A DNA stretch of 64,000 bases from Flavobacterium hydrocarbonoxydans (GTDB lineage Bacteria > Bacteroidota > Bacteroidia > Flavobacteriales > Flavobacteriaceae). How positions within the stretch are numbered: position 1 is the first letter of the stretch; every line of letters starts with the position of its first letter. The stretch spans positions 434,001-498,000 of the forward strand of contig NZ_WSTB01000001.1 of NCBI RefSeq assembly GCF_009789235.1. The letters are read 5' to 3'. The notes under the pieces were generated by a model. The model was not told where the DNA came from. It worked only from the letters and a program-made list of their open reading frames with translations, and did no database searches. Below are positions 10,213 through 20,188 of this stretch, piece after piece. The translations under genes and the position numbers were made by a program.

Positions 10213-12153
10213 TTAATTCAGTAATACTACTGCTCCATTGCAAGGAATTTTTATTTCGAATTCCTGATTCTTTTTAAGTTTTACTGCTTTTATATTTCCG
10301 TTTAACTGGTCATTATCAAAATAATATTTTAATTCAGAGCCAGCAGCAATCATAGGCAATTTAATTTTAATATTTAAAGTTTCTTTTTGAGCATTTACTC
10401 CGGCTATATACCACTTGGTTCCTTTTCGGCGGGCAAGGACAGCATATTTTCCTGGATATCCATCCAAAAACCTAACTTCATCCCAGGTGGTAGGCACTTC
10501 TTTCATAAAATTTATGGCCCAGTCAGGAGCATCGGTCAAATTGTTTGGTGCCAATGCAAAATGCTGTACACCACTCTGAAAAAGTACCGCAGTTGCTAAG
10601 GCAAACACATCCGAAGTCATTCGTTTCGAACCTTTGTTGGGAATATTTTCGCTATTGTAAAACGTATTCAAGGCGCTTCCGCCAAAATCCATACTTCCTA
10701 CTGTGTTTCGGATAAAAGTGTGAGTGGCTGCATTAGCCGCTTCATTATCACAACTTCCCTGACCAAAATGAAGATTTTCACTAGCTAAAACCGCCTCACT
10801 TGCTGCAAAATTTGGATACATACGCTCCCAGCCTCTAGGTAAGGTACAACCGTGAAAAATAACCATTATCCCAAAATCATTAGCGTCTGTGAGGATGTCT
10901 TCGTATAATTTGATGGTTACTTGTTTGTCGCCACCAAAAAAATCAACTTTTATTCCCTTTACACCAATACTTTTCATCCAGGCCATTTCCTGACGACGTT
11001 TTGTCGCATTATCCATCATACCACGCGGTCCCTGTGGCGCATCATTCCAATAGCCATTCGAATTGTACCATAGATAAAGACCAACGCCTTTTTGCGCACC
11101 ATAAGCAGCCAATTCGCCAATTTTATCTTTTCCGATTTGTGTATCCCAAAGGGCATCAATTAAAATAGTTTCATATCCCATTGAAGCACTAAAATCGATG
11201 TACTGCTTTTGCACCGGAAAAGTCGTGTTGCTATCCATTTTCATAATCCAGCTCCAGGAACCTTTAGTGTATTTGTAGGTTTGGGAAGCTTCATATTTTG
11301 GTTTAACCAAATCAAAAGGAATCGTAGTTTCTACAATGGGAGCCAGTGTTTCACCTATTGTAATCGTACGCCACGGAGTTTCACCTACAAGAGGTACGCC
11401 TGGCGCTGTAGTTCCGTTTCCGTTATTTTCTCCTTCCATTGGAAATCCTATCGTATATAATCCTTTATCCTTCCCGATTAGCCTGCTGCCGCAATAATTA
11501 CTATCTACACCAGTCTCAGATATTAAAACCCATCCGATAGAATTTACTTTAAAAAGACAAGGAAATGTATAACCTTCGCCTATACCATTTTGGCCCATGG
11601 GCGCATCGTATAAATAAGAAGTTTCATAACTAGGTGCTGTTCTGGCATATCCCGTCATGGGTTTACTCTGCGGACAAAGAAAAGTAGTGGTGCCATCAGG
11701 CAGCAGAAAACCAGATGCTTCTTCCTGTACCACACAGGCGCGTGCCTCTTTTTGTGGGTGTATTTTATATTTAAAAGCTACATTATTATTGCTCACCCTG
11801 AATACTATATCAATAGCTGGTTTATTTTCTTTAGTAAAAGAAAACACCGCTTGATTGGCTGTATAATGCACATTACTTTCCTTAATATTAAACAGTTGAT
11901 AATTGTCTTCGATTTTATTCTGATGGATTTCAGGATTCAAAATTAATCCTGAAGCAAAATCACCCACATTCGTTTTTAGACCCAATGGCGAATTTTCAAG
12001 AAACGTTTTTTCGTTATAGGAAATACTATAAAAAGGCATTCCGTTAGCAACCGAAAGAACCACTTTAAGTTTTCCGTCGGGACTTTTTACCGATTGTGCA
12101 TTTAATTTAAAAAAACTAAACAGACATAAACATAAAAGATATTTAAAATTCAT
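10213..12153 (-). CDS. GH97 alpha-galactosidase-type glycoside hydrolase
   Basis: 646 aa with a signal peptide (1-20, ending LNAQ), so periplasmic or exported. The N-terminal beta-sandwich (SPDGKLKVVLS onwards) is followed by the barrel motifs YETILIDALWD, GLYLWYNSNG and IKVDFFGGDKQ and the C-terminal domain. The family has two mechanisms. Inverting alpha-glucosidases (SusB) use a different base, while retaining alpha-galactosidases use an Asp nucleophile in the KVDFF motif. Here that Asp is present (Asp404), with Glu453 or Glu459 as acid/base candidate, so I favour retaining alpha-galactosidase. It lies downstream of GH127-GH3 across a repeat element. In a xylan locus this fits removal of terminal D-galactose from complex side chains. 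Confidence 0.85.
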   Translation of the reverse strand: MNFKYLLCLCLFSFFKLNAQSVKSPDGKLKVVLSVANGMPFYSISYNEKTFLENSPLGLKTNVGDFASGLILNPEIHQNKIEDNYQLFNIKESNVHYTANQAVFSFTKENKPAIDIVFRVSNNNVAFKYKIHPQKEARACVVQEEASGFLLPDGTTTFLCPQSKPMTGYARTAPSYETSYLYDAPMGQNGIGEGYTFPCLFKVNSIGWVLISETGVDSNYCGSRLIGKDKGLYTIGFPMEGENNGNGTTAPGVPLVGETPWRTITIGETLAPIVETTIPFDLVKPKYEASQTYKYTKGSWSWIMKMDSNTTFPVQKQYIDFSASMGYETILIDALWDTQIGKDKIGELAAYGAQKGVGLYLWYNSNGYWNDAPQGPRGMMDNATKRRQEMAWMKSIGVKGIKVDFFGGDKQVTIKLYEDILTDANDFGIMVIFHGCTLPRGWERMYPNFAASEAVLASENLHFGQGSCDNEAANAATHTFIRNTVGSMDFGGSALNTFYNSENIPNKGSKRMTSDVFALATAVLFQSGVQHFALAPNNLTDAPDWAINFMKEVPTTWDEVRFLDGYPGKYAVLARRKGTKWYIAGVNAQKETLNIKIKLPMIAAGSELKYYFDNDQLNGNIKAVKLKKNQEFEIKIPCNGAVVLLN

Positions 12154-12243
12154 AACAAGCTGTGTATTATTATTTTTTAATGGTATTGAGTTGGTAATTT
12201 TCTGTAATTATTTTAAAATTTAAAAATCATAATTATTTCAAAT

Positions 12244-12437
12244 AACCCATTGGGTGAAATTATTTTTAACACATAGAAACATAGCTTATTGAACTCAAAA
12301 AAGACGTTTCACTTGCATTAAAACACATAACTATGTGTGAAGAAACGAGTTTCTTTTTGATTTCCTTTTTTCAAAAACATAAGATCTATGTTTTCTATGT
12401 GTTTCATTTAATTTTTATTCATTACACCAAACGGGTT
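12244..12437 (-). repeat. MITE-like intergenic repeat, copy A
   Basis: 194 bp between the GH3 stop and the GH97 start. Left end AACCCATTGGGTG and right end ACACCAAACGGGTT are terminal inverted repeats. Inside are further imperfect inverted arms (ACACATAGAAACATAG against CTATGTTTTCTATGTGT) and a central CACATAACTATGTG palindrome. It is in reverse orientation to copies B, D, E and F. It encodes nothing. The transcript of the GH3-GH97 gap would fold into a long hairpin. Confidence 0.85.
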
Positions 12438-12456
12438 AAAACAGATTAATCCTGGT

Positions 12457-15051
12457 TTATCGAACAATTACTTTTATCATTTGCAAATCCTTTGCATCTG
12501 AACTACTACCGTAATACACTTCATATTCGCCTGAAGTTACCTTTAGACTTTTAGTGTTAGAATCATAAAATGCAAAGGAAGAGGCAGGTAAATCGATGGT
12601 TATATTTTGCTTTTGACCTGCTTTTACGTCGATTCGTTTAAAGGCTTTTAATGTTTTTAAAGGACCATCGGTATCGTTTACTTTTCGGACATACACCTGA
12701 ACAATTTCTGTTCCGTCGCGTTTGCTGCTGTTTTTTATCGAAAAATTTAATTGAGTCGCTTCATTCGCTTCTATATTCGTTTTACTAAGATTTGCTGAGC
12801 CAATACTAAATTTAGAATAGTTTAAACCAAAACCAAAAGGAAACAAAACATCTGTAGTGTATCTGTACGTGCGCCCTTTCATCGAATAGTCCTCAAAATC
12901 TCCTAATTTATCCGAGTTTTTATAAAATGAAATAGGCAGTTTACCCGCTGGATTATAATCTCCAAAAAGAACATCAGCAACTGCCTGTCCTCCGGATTCA
13001 CCCGGATACCACGCCTGTAAAATAGCATCGCAGCTTGCCGTCTCTGGTGTTAAGGCAATGGCAGAGCCTGAGCAGTTTACAAAAATTACTTTTTTGCCTG
13101 CTGCTTTTAGCTCCTGCAAACATTTTCTCTGAACGGCTGGAAGCTCAATATTAGTACGGTCTCCCCCTTTAAAACCCGGATAAGAAACCGGCATTTCTTC
13201 ACCTTCAAGCAAAGTAGAAAGTCCTCCTGCAAAAATTACCGTATCAATGCCTTTTAATTTTTGAATTAAAGCTCCAAAATCGATATCGAATTCTTTTCCA
13301 AAATCAAATTCAAGATTGGCCTGCCAGTCGTTTGACTGGGCAAAAAGAATTTCGATTTTGTATTTTTTACCTGCTTCTACTACAAATGGAATATTTCCGG
13401 GTACGGTTCGCCAGTTGGTATATTTTGCAACCGATTTACCATCCACTATCAATTCGAAAACTCCGGTTGCTCCTGTTTTAAAAACAAGGGTGTCATTTGC
13501 TTTAGCTGAAAATTCTGTTTCATATTTTGCCGAAAAACCTTCTAATTTTACACCTGAAGCAAATTCATGCTGTCCGGCAGTAGTCATTTTTATAGGATTG
13601 ATAATTTGCTGCGATACGACACTTTTTCCTTCTCTGTTCGGGTTATTCCAATACGTCGCTTTCATTCCTTTTTTTCCTTCAAAAGAAATTTGGTCAAAAT
13701 AACTTTGATTCACTTTATCCTCGACTAAATCGCAGGCTTTATCATAAACAATTGTGTTTTCGGCCACTTTTGATTCTATTCCGCTTTTGATGGTAATGGT
13801 TTTTACAGGTGTCCCATTGTAATTTCCCCACAACATAGGTTCATTGTCAGCATTGGGACCAATAATGGCAATTTTATTTGTGTTTTTATTCAAGGGCAGC
13901 AAGTTGTTTTTATTTTGCAAAAGTGTCATAGACTTTTGAGCCATTTCAAGTGCCAACTGCTGATGTTCTTTGCTATTCAACACCGATGCCGGAATTTGAG
14001 CCCAGGGCACGATGGCATCATCATCCATTTCACCTAAATCAAAACGGCCTATTAAAACACGAAGCAGACTTTTATCAATATCGTCTTCTTTTATTAAATC
14101 TTTTTCAACCGCTTCAGGTAATTTTTTATACGGATATTTATCCCAAACACATTCAACATCAGTTCCGGCCAGCACGGCTTTTGATGCAGCGTGTGTTGCA
14201 TCCGAAGAAACTTTATGAGTCGTATAAAAATCAGTAACGGCACCACAATCTGAAACGACCATATATTGATACCCCCATTCATCACGAAGAATACGCTGTA
14301 ACAATCTGGTATTGCTGCAACAAGGTTCATCGTCCAGACGCTGATAGGCACACATCACCTGACGCACATCGGCATCCTGTACCAGGGCTTTGAAAGCAGG
14401 TAAATAGGTTTCGTATAATTCGCGTGGATCCACATTATTCAGATTCAATTCGTGTCGGCTCCATTCTGGTCCGGAATGAACAGCAAAATGTTTCGCACAG
14501 GCTAAAAGCTTGCGGTATTTAGCATCTGCCGGTCCCTGCAATCCTTTGACCACTGAAACTCCCATTCGTGAAGTGAGGTACGGATCTTCTCCGTAGGTTT
14601 CCTGACCGCGACCCCAGCGTGGATCTCTAAAGATATTTACGTTAGGTGTCCAGACAGACAGACTTAAAAAACGCTTGTTCTCATTGCCATTCTGAATCCA
14701 CTGATTGTATTTGGCACGGGCTTCATCAGACACAGCATCAAAAACACGATAAAGCAACTGATCGTCAAATGAGGCTGCCATACCTATGGGTTCCGGAAAA
14801 ACAGTAACATTATCATTATTTGCATAACCGTGCAGGGCTTCGCTCCACCAATTGAATTTTTTTATTCCCAATCTGGGAATTGCATCGCTTTGATCACACA
14901 TTAAGGCTGCTTTTTCTTCAAGCGTTAATCTCGAAATTAAATCTTTAGCCCGTTCAGTTGAACTCAGTGACGGATTCTTAAAAGGGTATTCCTGTGCCTG
15001 TAAACTAAAAAAAGACAGTAAACTTATAATATATAGATAATTGATTTTCAT
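12457..15051 (-). CDS. GH3 beta-xylosidase/beta-glucosidase with PA14 insert
   Basis: 864 aa. Signal peptide (1-19, ending SLQAQ), then the GH3 N-terminal barrel with RWGRGQETYGEDP and KHFAVHSG and the nucleophile Asp268 in VVSDCGAV. The (alpha/beta)6 domain is interrupted at about 455-590 by a PA14 domain (KGMKATYWNNPNREG to LEFDFGKEF), and a fibronectin-III-like C-terminus follows. The SDC nucleophile context and PA14 insert are common in Bacteroidota xylan and xyloglucan loci. I favour beta-xylosidase, but specificity cannot be fixed. The start ATG overlaps the stop of upstream GH127 by four bases (ATGA), showing translational coupling. A paralogue lies at 50194. Confidence 0.9.
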   Translation of the reverse strand: MKINYLYIISLLSFFSLQAQEYPFKNPSLSSTERAKDLISRLTLEEKAALMCDQSDAIPRLGIKKFNWWSEALHGYANNDNVTVFPEPIGMAASFDDQLLYRVFDAVSDEARAKYNQWIQNGNENKRFLSLSVWTPNVNIFRDPRWGRGQETYGEDPYLTSRMGVSVVKGLQGPADAKYRKLLACAKHFAVHSGPEWSRHELNLNNVDPRELYETYLPAFKALVQDADVRQVMCAYQRLDDEPCCSNTRLLQRILRDEWGYQYMVVSDCGAVTDFYTTHKVSSDATHAASKAVLAGTDVECVWDKYPYKKLPEAVEKDLIKEDDIDKSLLRVLIGRFDLGEMDDDAIVPWAQIPASVLNSKEHQQLALEMAQKSMTLLQNKNNLLPLNKNTNKIAIIGPNADNEPMLWGNYNGTPVKTITIKSGIESKVAENTIVYDKACDLVEDKVNQSYFDQISFEGKKGMKATYWNNPNREGKSVVSQQIINPIKMTTAGQHEFASGVKLEGFSAKYETEFSAKANDTLVFKTGATGVFELIVDGKSVAKYTNWRTVPGNIPFVVEAGKKYKIEILFAQSNDWQANLEFDFGKEFDIDFGALIQKLKGIDTVIFAGGLSTLLEGEEMPVSYPGFKGGDRTNIELPAVQRKCLQELKAAGKKVIFVNCSGSAIALTPETASCDAILQAWYPGESGGQAVADVLFGDYNPAGKLPISFYKNSDKLGDFEDYSMKGRTYRYTTDVLFPFGFGLNYSKFSIGSANLSKTNIEANEATQLNFSIKNSSKRDGTEIVQVYVRKVNDTDGPLKTLKAFKRIDVKAGQKQNITIDLPASSFAFYDSNTKSLKVTSGEYEVYYGSSSDAKDLQMIKVIVR

Positions 15052-17330
15052 GATTTTAAAATTCTTAATTGATTAATTTTTGGCGAATTTTGATTCTCTT
15101 TTGCTATTATTTTGATATTTATGATTTCCATCTTCTCAATATTTAACCTGATGATTTTATTTTCAGAAGAGATGATCTGAGCCGGTTTATCGTTTACAAA
15201 AATTGTAATTGCATCCATTTTAAGTTCATCAATACAGCTTATATCCAAAAATTTTCCGGACTTTTCTTTATTTAATAATTGATACGAAATATAAGAACGG
15301 GTACTTCTCCAGTACTTTCCATCGTCGTAGCCTGAATCACTTTTTTCACCTTTATAACGATGATCTACTTCTGACTGCTGTTCTCCGCAATTAATTTTAT
15401 CAATGGTTTTAGATTCCAAAGCCATTGCCTCAATTTCCTGTTGTTTTAGTAAGTCAAGTTTTTGCTTGTACTGTTCTTGGGTGTAATTCTGAAAATACAT
15501 TTGATACCGGCTATCATGTATTTCAAAAAAGGGCTGTAGTTCTAACGAATCTAAACGAAAATGCAGGTTGCCCAATTCCCTGAGTTTTGCCAGATAATCT
15601 GCTTTTTCTCCTATCATGGCATAAGCCTGATCCAGAGGATAATATTTTCCTGCCGCAACATGTCCCATTCGGCTGTCATCTGCAAATAATCCCTCTAAAT
15701 CCTGGTTTGATGTTTTGGCAGCCAATACAATAGGTCCGTTGACAAAAGCACTCCAATTTGAGCCGTCTGGCAAACTTTCTAAATGTGTCGAAGTCTTGAA
15801 CTTAACCGTAATACGATCTCCAGATTTCCATTTTCTGTTAAGAACCACGTAAGTTGCTGGTTCAGCTTTTATTTGTTGAATTTTTCCATTTACAAAAACT
15901 TCAAAATTTTCAGCCCATTTAGGAAATCGGATATGCAATGAAAATGTTTTGCTTTTCTTTAATTCTAAAACAAGATTGGTAGTGTTTTCAAAAGGGAATT
16001 TAGTAGTTTGTTCGATCTGAATCTCTTTTTCTGTCCAATGCAATACTGAAGGAATAAAAAGATTTACAAAAAGATCATTATCTGAATGACTGTAAATTAG
16101 TTCGCCATATTTAGAATGGTTTTCGAGTCCAGAACCTACACAGCACCACATACTTGTTTCGGGCTGCGAATAGACCCGATAATGATTGGGTCTGATAGGC
16201 GTAAAATAAACAAAACCTCCTTTTTCCGGATGCTGGCTTGACAGAATATGATTGTAAAGCGTTCGTTCATAAAAATCGAGATAACTCAAATCGTTTTTGT
16301 CCAGAAACAAAGCCTTGCTTAAACGTTCCATGTTATACGAATTGCAGGTTTCCGGGCCCTGGTTTGACTTGGTCATACTGCTAAAATCATCTATCGGATT
16401 AAAATGTTCCCCAACACTGTTCCCTCCAAAAGCAACGCTGCGTTTTTGGGTAACATTTCCCCAGAAAAACTCTACCGCATCCGACCATTTTTTGTTACCA
16501 GATAGTATTGCAATTTTCTCAAAACCAATAACTTTTGGTATTTGGGTATTGGCATGAAGTCCTGTTAATTTATCCTCTTTTTTCAATAGCGGATTCAGAA
16601 TTGCCAGGTGCGATAATTTTTCTGCTGTCTGAAGATATTTTTTGTCTTTGGTGATACTGTACAAATCGGCAAAAGATTCGTTTATACCTCCATGTTCCGT
16701 TTTTAAGATGTTTTGAATTTGCTCGTCAGAAAGTGGGCGTATCAGTTCAATAAACCAGTCTCCGAGTTTTATTAAAATATCTTTTGCTTTTTGATTATCT
16801 GCATACTGATACGCATCATTTAACCCTGCAAAAAGTTTATGGATATTGTATAAGGGCACCCAGGTATTGTTTAATCCAAAAGTGCTTCCGTCGATATCAC
16901 CCTTATGAAGCCGTTCCCAAAAAACCTTTCCTTGCGGAATTCCTCCCACATACCCATTACCATTTTTTTCCTGACAAACCGCTAATTCCGAAATCATATA
17001 GTCCAATCGGTTTTTCATCTCTGCATTTCCGGTTGAAGCATACATCATCGCTAAGGCCGAAAGATAATGCCCTGCAATATGTCCGTCAAGTCCCATGCTT
17101 TCCCAATTGCCGTATCGTTCTGCTTTTACAGGTATTCCGGAAGCTATAAGGTAAGGAGCTAAAAGTCTGTCGGGATTGAGTGCCAAAATATACGTAAGAT
17201 CTACATCCTGGGCATTCTTAAACGGTCCCTTTGTTAGCCTAACCTCATTCAAGTCAAATGTTTTCATTTGGGCTTTCGCAGGATGACACAGGAACAGTGT
17301 ACAAAAACAAAATATAAAGCTGAATTTCAT
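15048..17330 (-). CDS. GH127/GH146-type (DUF1680) beta-L-arabinofuranosidase
   Basis: 760 aa with signal peptide (1-21, ending AKAQ). The family signature ETSMWCCVGSGLENHSKYGE is intact. The pair Cys396-Cys397 should provide the zinc-thiolate nucleophile used in these families. The (alpha/alpha)6 barrel runs from about 30 to 430, followed by beta-sandwich domains and an extra C-terminal beta domain (about 660-760) of unknown role. Known members cleave beta-linked L-arabinofuranose, and relatives act on other sugars, so the substrate inside a xylan locus is open. It is the first gene of a GH127-GH3 pair (four-base overlap) and carries a CAATCGGTTG operator 107 bases upstream. Confidence 0.88.
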   Translation of the reverse strand: MKFSFIFCFCTLFLCHPAKAQMKTFDLNEVRLTKGPFKNAQDVDLTYILALNPDRLLAPYLIASGIPVKAERYGNWESMGLDGHIAGHYLSALAMMYASTGNAEMKNRLDYMISELAVCQEKNGNGYVGGIPQGKVFWERLHKGDIDGSTFGLNNTWVPLYNIHKLFAGLNDAYQYADNQKAKDILIKLGDWFIELIRPLSDEQIQNILKTEHGGINESFADLYSITKDKKYLQTAEKLSHLAILNPLLKKEDKLTGLHANTQIPKVIGFEKIAILSGNKKWSDAVEFFWGNVTQKRSVAFGGNSVGEHFNPIDDFSSMTKSNQGPETCNSYNMERLSKALFLDKNDLSYLDFYERTLYNHILSSQHPEKGGFVYFTPIRPNHYRVYSQPETSMWCCVGSGLENHSKYGELIYSHSDNDLFVNLFIPSVLHWTEKEIQIEQTTKFPFENTTNLVLELKKSKTFSLHIRFPKWAENFEVFVNGKIQQIKAEPATYVVLNRKWKSGDRITVKFKTSTHLESLPDGSNWSAFVNGPIVLAAKTSNQDLEGLFADDSRMGHVAAGKYYPLDQAYAMIGEKADYLAKLRELGNLHFRLDSLELQPFFEIHDSRYQMYFQNYTQEQYKQKLDLLKQQEIEAMALESKTIDKINCGEQQSEVDHRYKGEKSDSGYDDGKYWRSTRSYISYQLLNKEKSGKFLDISCIDELKMDAITIFVNDKPAQIISSENKIIRLNIEKMEIINIKIIAKENQNSPKINQLRILKS

Positions 17331-17436
17331 TCTATTTTTTTTAATATTTAATATTTAATTTTAAAATATTTTTCTAATTTTTTAACAACATATCATCCCT
17401 ATTTATTTCTCTTTTTAAGTACAAAATGAATCAAGT

Positions 17437-17448
17437 ACAATCGGTTGT
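17437..17448. promoter_or_regulatory. predicted LacI-type operator, GH127-GH3
   Basis: ACAATCGGTTGT, centred 112 bases upstream of the GH127 start. One of eight intergenic sites with the core CAATCGGTTG. Its right half is also part of the 39-bp palindrome at 17445-17483. Confidence 0.75.
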
Positions 17449-17483
17449 TTTAAAAAGTGTTAAAATAACACTTTTTAAAACAA
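17445..17483. repeat. 39-bp perfect palindrome overlapping the operator
   Basis: Two 18-bp arms (17445-17462 and 17466-17483, inner part AAAAAGTGTTA / TAACACTTTTT) are perfectly complementary around an AAA spacer. It lies about 180-220 bases past the GH95 stop codon and upstream of GH127. It has almost no GC and no T-run on the minus strand, so it is a poor terminator. It could be a second protein-binding site or a cruciform. Confidence 0.8.
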
Positions 17484-17664
17484 AAAAAGTAATTCCTTAA
17501 TAAAAAAGCTATATTTTTATCATTAGTATTTTTAAATCGTCTGTTTTTAATAAATTACGTTAAAAAAATAAAAGAAATGATTTAAATATTGCATTTTAAC
17601 TCAACTTCAGCAAACAGAATTTGACTGATTTGCTTGTAAATTTTAAATCAACTATTTTTTGATT

Positions 17665-20121
17665 TTAATTGGCTGTGATTGTTATTACCTGCCCTGTTTT
17701 TGTTGGAACCTCATAAAGTGTCGTTGGAATCAAATCAGGTACTTTTATGGATGATAAACTTGAAATTATAGGTTGAGAAACCTCCTCGGTTTCAAAAAAT
17801 GGATTTGAATTTTTTCCAACTGCCCTTTCTAATTGAATTGTACTCTTTAACTTGGTATTACTGTCCATTCTCAATCTTAAATTACCTCCTAATTGAGATT
17901 TAATAACTAGCTTTTTTAGTTTTGAATTTACCCAAACCAAATTAACAATTTCAAAACCTCCACGAGTTTTTAAACCAGAAACCCGTCCTGAAGTCCAGTG
18001 ATCAGGAAGAGCCGGAAAAATATGTATTGCTCCATCAGAACTCTGCACCAACATTTCTGTAATTCCTGAGGTACACCCAAAATTACCATCTATTTGAAAT
18101 GGCGGATGAGCATCAAAAAGATTGTTATACGTGCCTCCTCCTTCATTTACTCCCACAGGTGTCAATTGATCTTTGATTAATTTATAAGCGTGGTTTCCAT
18201 CCTGCATTTTGGCCCACCAGTTTACTTTCCAGCCCATGCTCCATCCTGTAGATACATCTCCTCTCTGAAGCAGCGTATTTTTTGCGGCAGCGAAAAGTTC
18301 CGGAGTTCTGTATGGCGAAATCTGATTCGAAGGATACAAACCGTATAAATGCGAAATATGACGGTGATTATCTTTTGGATCATCAACATCATCAAGCCAT
18401 TCCTGAAGCTGATTGTATTTTCCTATCTGCATAGGAGGCAGCTTTTTTCTCAAAGTTTTCAAACTGTCTGCATATTCTGTATCTTTTTCTAAGATTTCTG
18501 ATGCTTTTATGACAGAGCTAAAAACATCAAATACAATTTGATTATCCATAGTTGAACCAGCTGTCATTGCCGAACCCTGATGTGCTGCAGGGGAATTTTC
18601 AGGAGAATTACCCGGAGCCACAACCAGCCATCCATTTGCAGGGTCTTTAACTAAAAAATCAGCATAAAAATCAGCCGATCCCTTAAGAACTTCATAAACA
18701 GATTCCAGATATTGTTTATTGCCCGTATAGAGATAATGCTCCCATAAATGCTGGCTCAGCCAACCACCTCCGGCGTTCCAGACTCCCCAGGTGGCACCGT
18801 CAACAGCGCCGTTAATTCTCCATATATCGGTGTTATGATGTGCCATCCAGCCACGTGCTCCGTACATTACTTTTGCAGTCTCTTTTCCTGTTTCAGCGAG
18901 TTCGCCAATCATTTTTAAGAGCGGCTCGTGCATTTCAGATAAATTTGTTTTTTCAGCTGGCCAATAATTCATTTCTGTATTAATGTTGATCGTGTATTTA
19001 CTATCCCATGCCGGCTTCATACTCTGATTCCAAATTCCCTGAAGATTTGCGGGCTGTCCGCCAGGCTGCGAAGAGGAAATCAATAAATATCTCCCAAACT
19101 GATAGTACAAAGCCACAAAAGAAGGATCTGAAACATTTCTGAAATTTGCCAGTCTTTCATCTGTGGGTAATTTTGAAGCGGCTGTTTTTCCTAAGTCAAG
19201 TGAAACTCTATTAAAAAACTTTTGATAATAGGCTATATGATCTTTCTTCATTTTATTATAGCTTTTATCCGATGCCTTATCTAAAAAAGATTTTGCGATT
19301 TCATTTTCATCACCACTAATATCTTGGTAATTAATAAAATTAGAAGCGATTGAAACATAGATTACCACAGTATCTGCTCCTTCAATTTTTACCGAATTGC
19401 CTGCAGCATTTACACGGCCTCCTTTGACTTTAAATCGGGCAAGCGCATTAAATTTCACCTTTCCTTCAACTCCTTCATGATCGCTTGTGGTGCCGGAGAG
19501 CGATATTTCATTATTACCGGTAACCGATAGTGTTTGTTTTTTATGCTGTGAAGTAAAAGCAGCCGTAAACGATAATTTTCCGGGTTTATTAGCCGAAAGT
19601 TGTATGACTAAAACCCGGTCAGGAAAAGACATAAAGGCTTCCCTAGTATAGGTAACACCGGCTTTTTTATAAACTGTTTTGGTTACCGCTTTTTCTATAT
19701 CCAGTTCGCGATAATAATCTGTATAGCCTTGTTGATTGGAGAAATCCAGTTCTAAATTTCCCACGGGCTGAAACATTTGTCCGTGGGATTTTTTGGTAAT
19801 TATATTTTCATTTATGAGTTTTTCGGCTTTGGTATATTCTCCCTGAAAAAGAAGTTTTCTAATGTCATCCAAAGCTTGTTTGGCATTTGGATTATCATTT
19901 CTGTTAGGACTGCCACTCCAGACCGTTGCTTCGTTTAACTGAAAAATTTCCTTCTCGATATTGCCATATACCATTGCACCCTGAAAACCATTTCCTATTG
20001 GTAAAGCATTTTCCCAAACCTTTCCGGAAGGGGTTTTATACCAAAGCTTTAAGTCATCTGTCTGTTGGGCAGATAATGTAAATCCAAAGAAAAACAATAT
20101 GGTAATAAAATATATTTTCAT
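17665..20121 (-). CDS. GH95 alpha-L-galactosidase/alpha-L-fucosidase
   Basis: 818 aa, usual length for GH95. Signal peptide (1-18, ending LSAQ). N-terminal domain begins LKLWYKTPSGKVWENALPIG, typical of the family. The catalytic (alpha/alpha)6 barrel carries NINTEMNYWPAE, MAHHNTDIWR, STGWSMGWKVNWWAK and PFQIDGNFG. Two residues before the catalytic NxN pair is Thr377. As I recall from structural work, fucosidase AfcA has His there while the Bacteroides ovatus alpha-L-galactosidase from a corn-xylan locus has Thr. This favours alpha-L-galactosidase. GH115 lies 67 bases upstream, so the two are probably one transcript. Confidence 0.88.
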   Translation of the reverse strand: MKIYFITILFFFGFTLSAQQTDDLKLWYKTPSGKVWENALPIGNGFQGAMVYGNIEKEIFQLNEATVWSGSPNRNDNPNAKQALDDIRKLLFQGEYTKAEKLINENIITKKSHGQMFQPVGNLELDFSNQQGYTDYYRELDIEKAVTKTVYKKAGVTYTREAFMSFPDRVLVIQLSANKPGKLSFTAAFTSQHKKQTLSVTGNNEISLSGTTSDHEGVEGKVKFNALARFKVKGGRVNAAGNSVKIEGADTVVIYVSIASNFINYQDISGDENEIAKSFLDKASDKSYNKMKKDHIAYYQKFFNRVSLDLGKTAASKLPTDERLANFRNVSDPSFVALYYQFGRYLLISSSQPGGQPANLQGIWNQSMKPAWDSKYTININTEMNYWPAEKTNLSEMHEPLLKMIGELAETGKETAKVMYGARGWMAHHNTDIWRINGAVDGATWGVWNAGGGWLSQHLWEHYLYTGNKQYLESVYEVLKGSADFYADFLVKDPANGWLVVAPGNSPENSPAAHQGSAMTAGSTMDNQIVFDVFSSVIKASEILEKDTEYADSLKTLRKKLPPMQIGKYNQLQEWLDDVDDPKDNHRHISHLYGLYPSNQISPYRTPELFAAAKNTLLQRGDVSTGWSMGWKVNWWAKMQDGNHAYKLIKDQLTPVGVNEGGGTYNNLFDAHPPFQIDGNFGCTSGITEMLVQSSDGAIHIFPALPDHWTSGRVSGLKTRGGFEIVNLVWVNSKLKKLVIKSQLGGNLRLRMDSNTKLKSTIQLERAVGKNSNPFFETEEVSQPIISSLSSIKVPDLIPTTLYEVPTKTGQVITITAN

Positions 20122-20188
20122 GATTTTCGTGCCTTATCAAATAATTGGAAATCCTTTTTATAAAATTGCTGTCTTAACTACGATTTTT

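Noticed and set aside
13316..13702. 128-codon frame opposite GH3, and similar frames opposite other enzymes (47141-47542, 16784-17149)
   Set aside because: They are antisense to well-supported genes and show no recognisable protein features.
17445..17483. Palindrome as GH95 terminator
   Set aside because: No GC-rich stem and no T-run on the minus strand, and it is about 180 bases past the stop.
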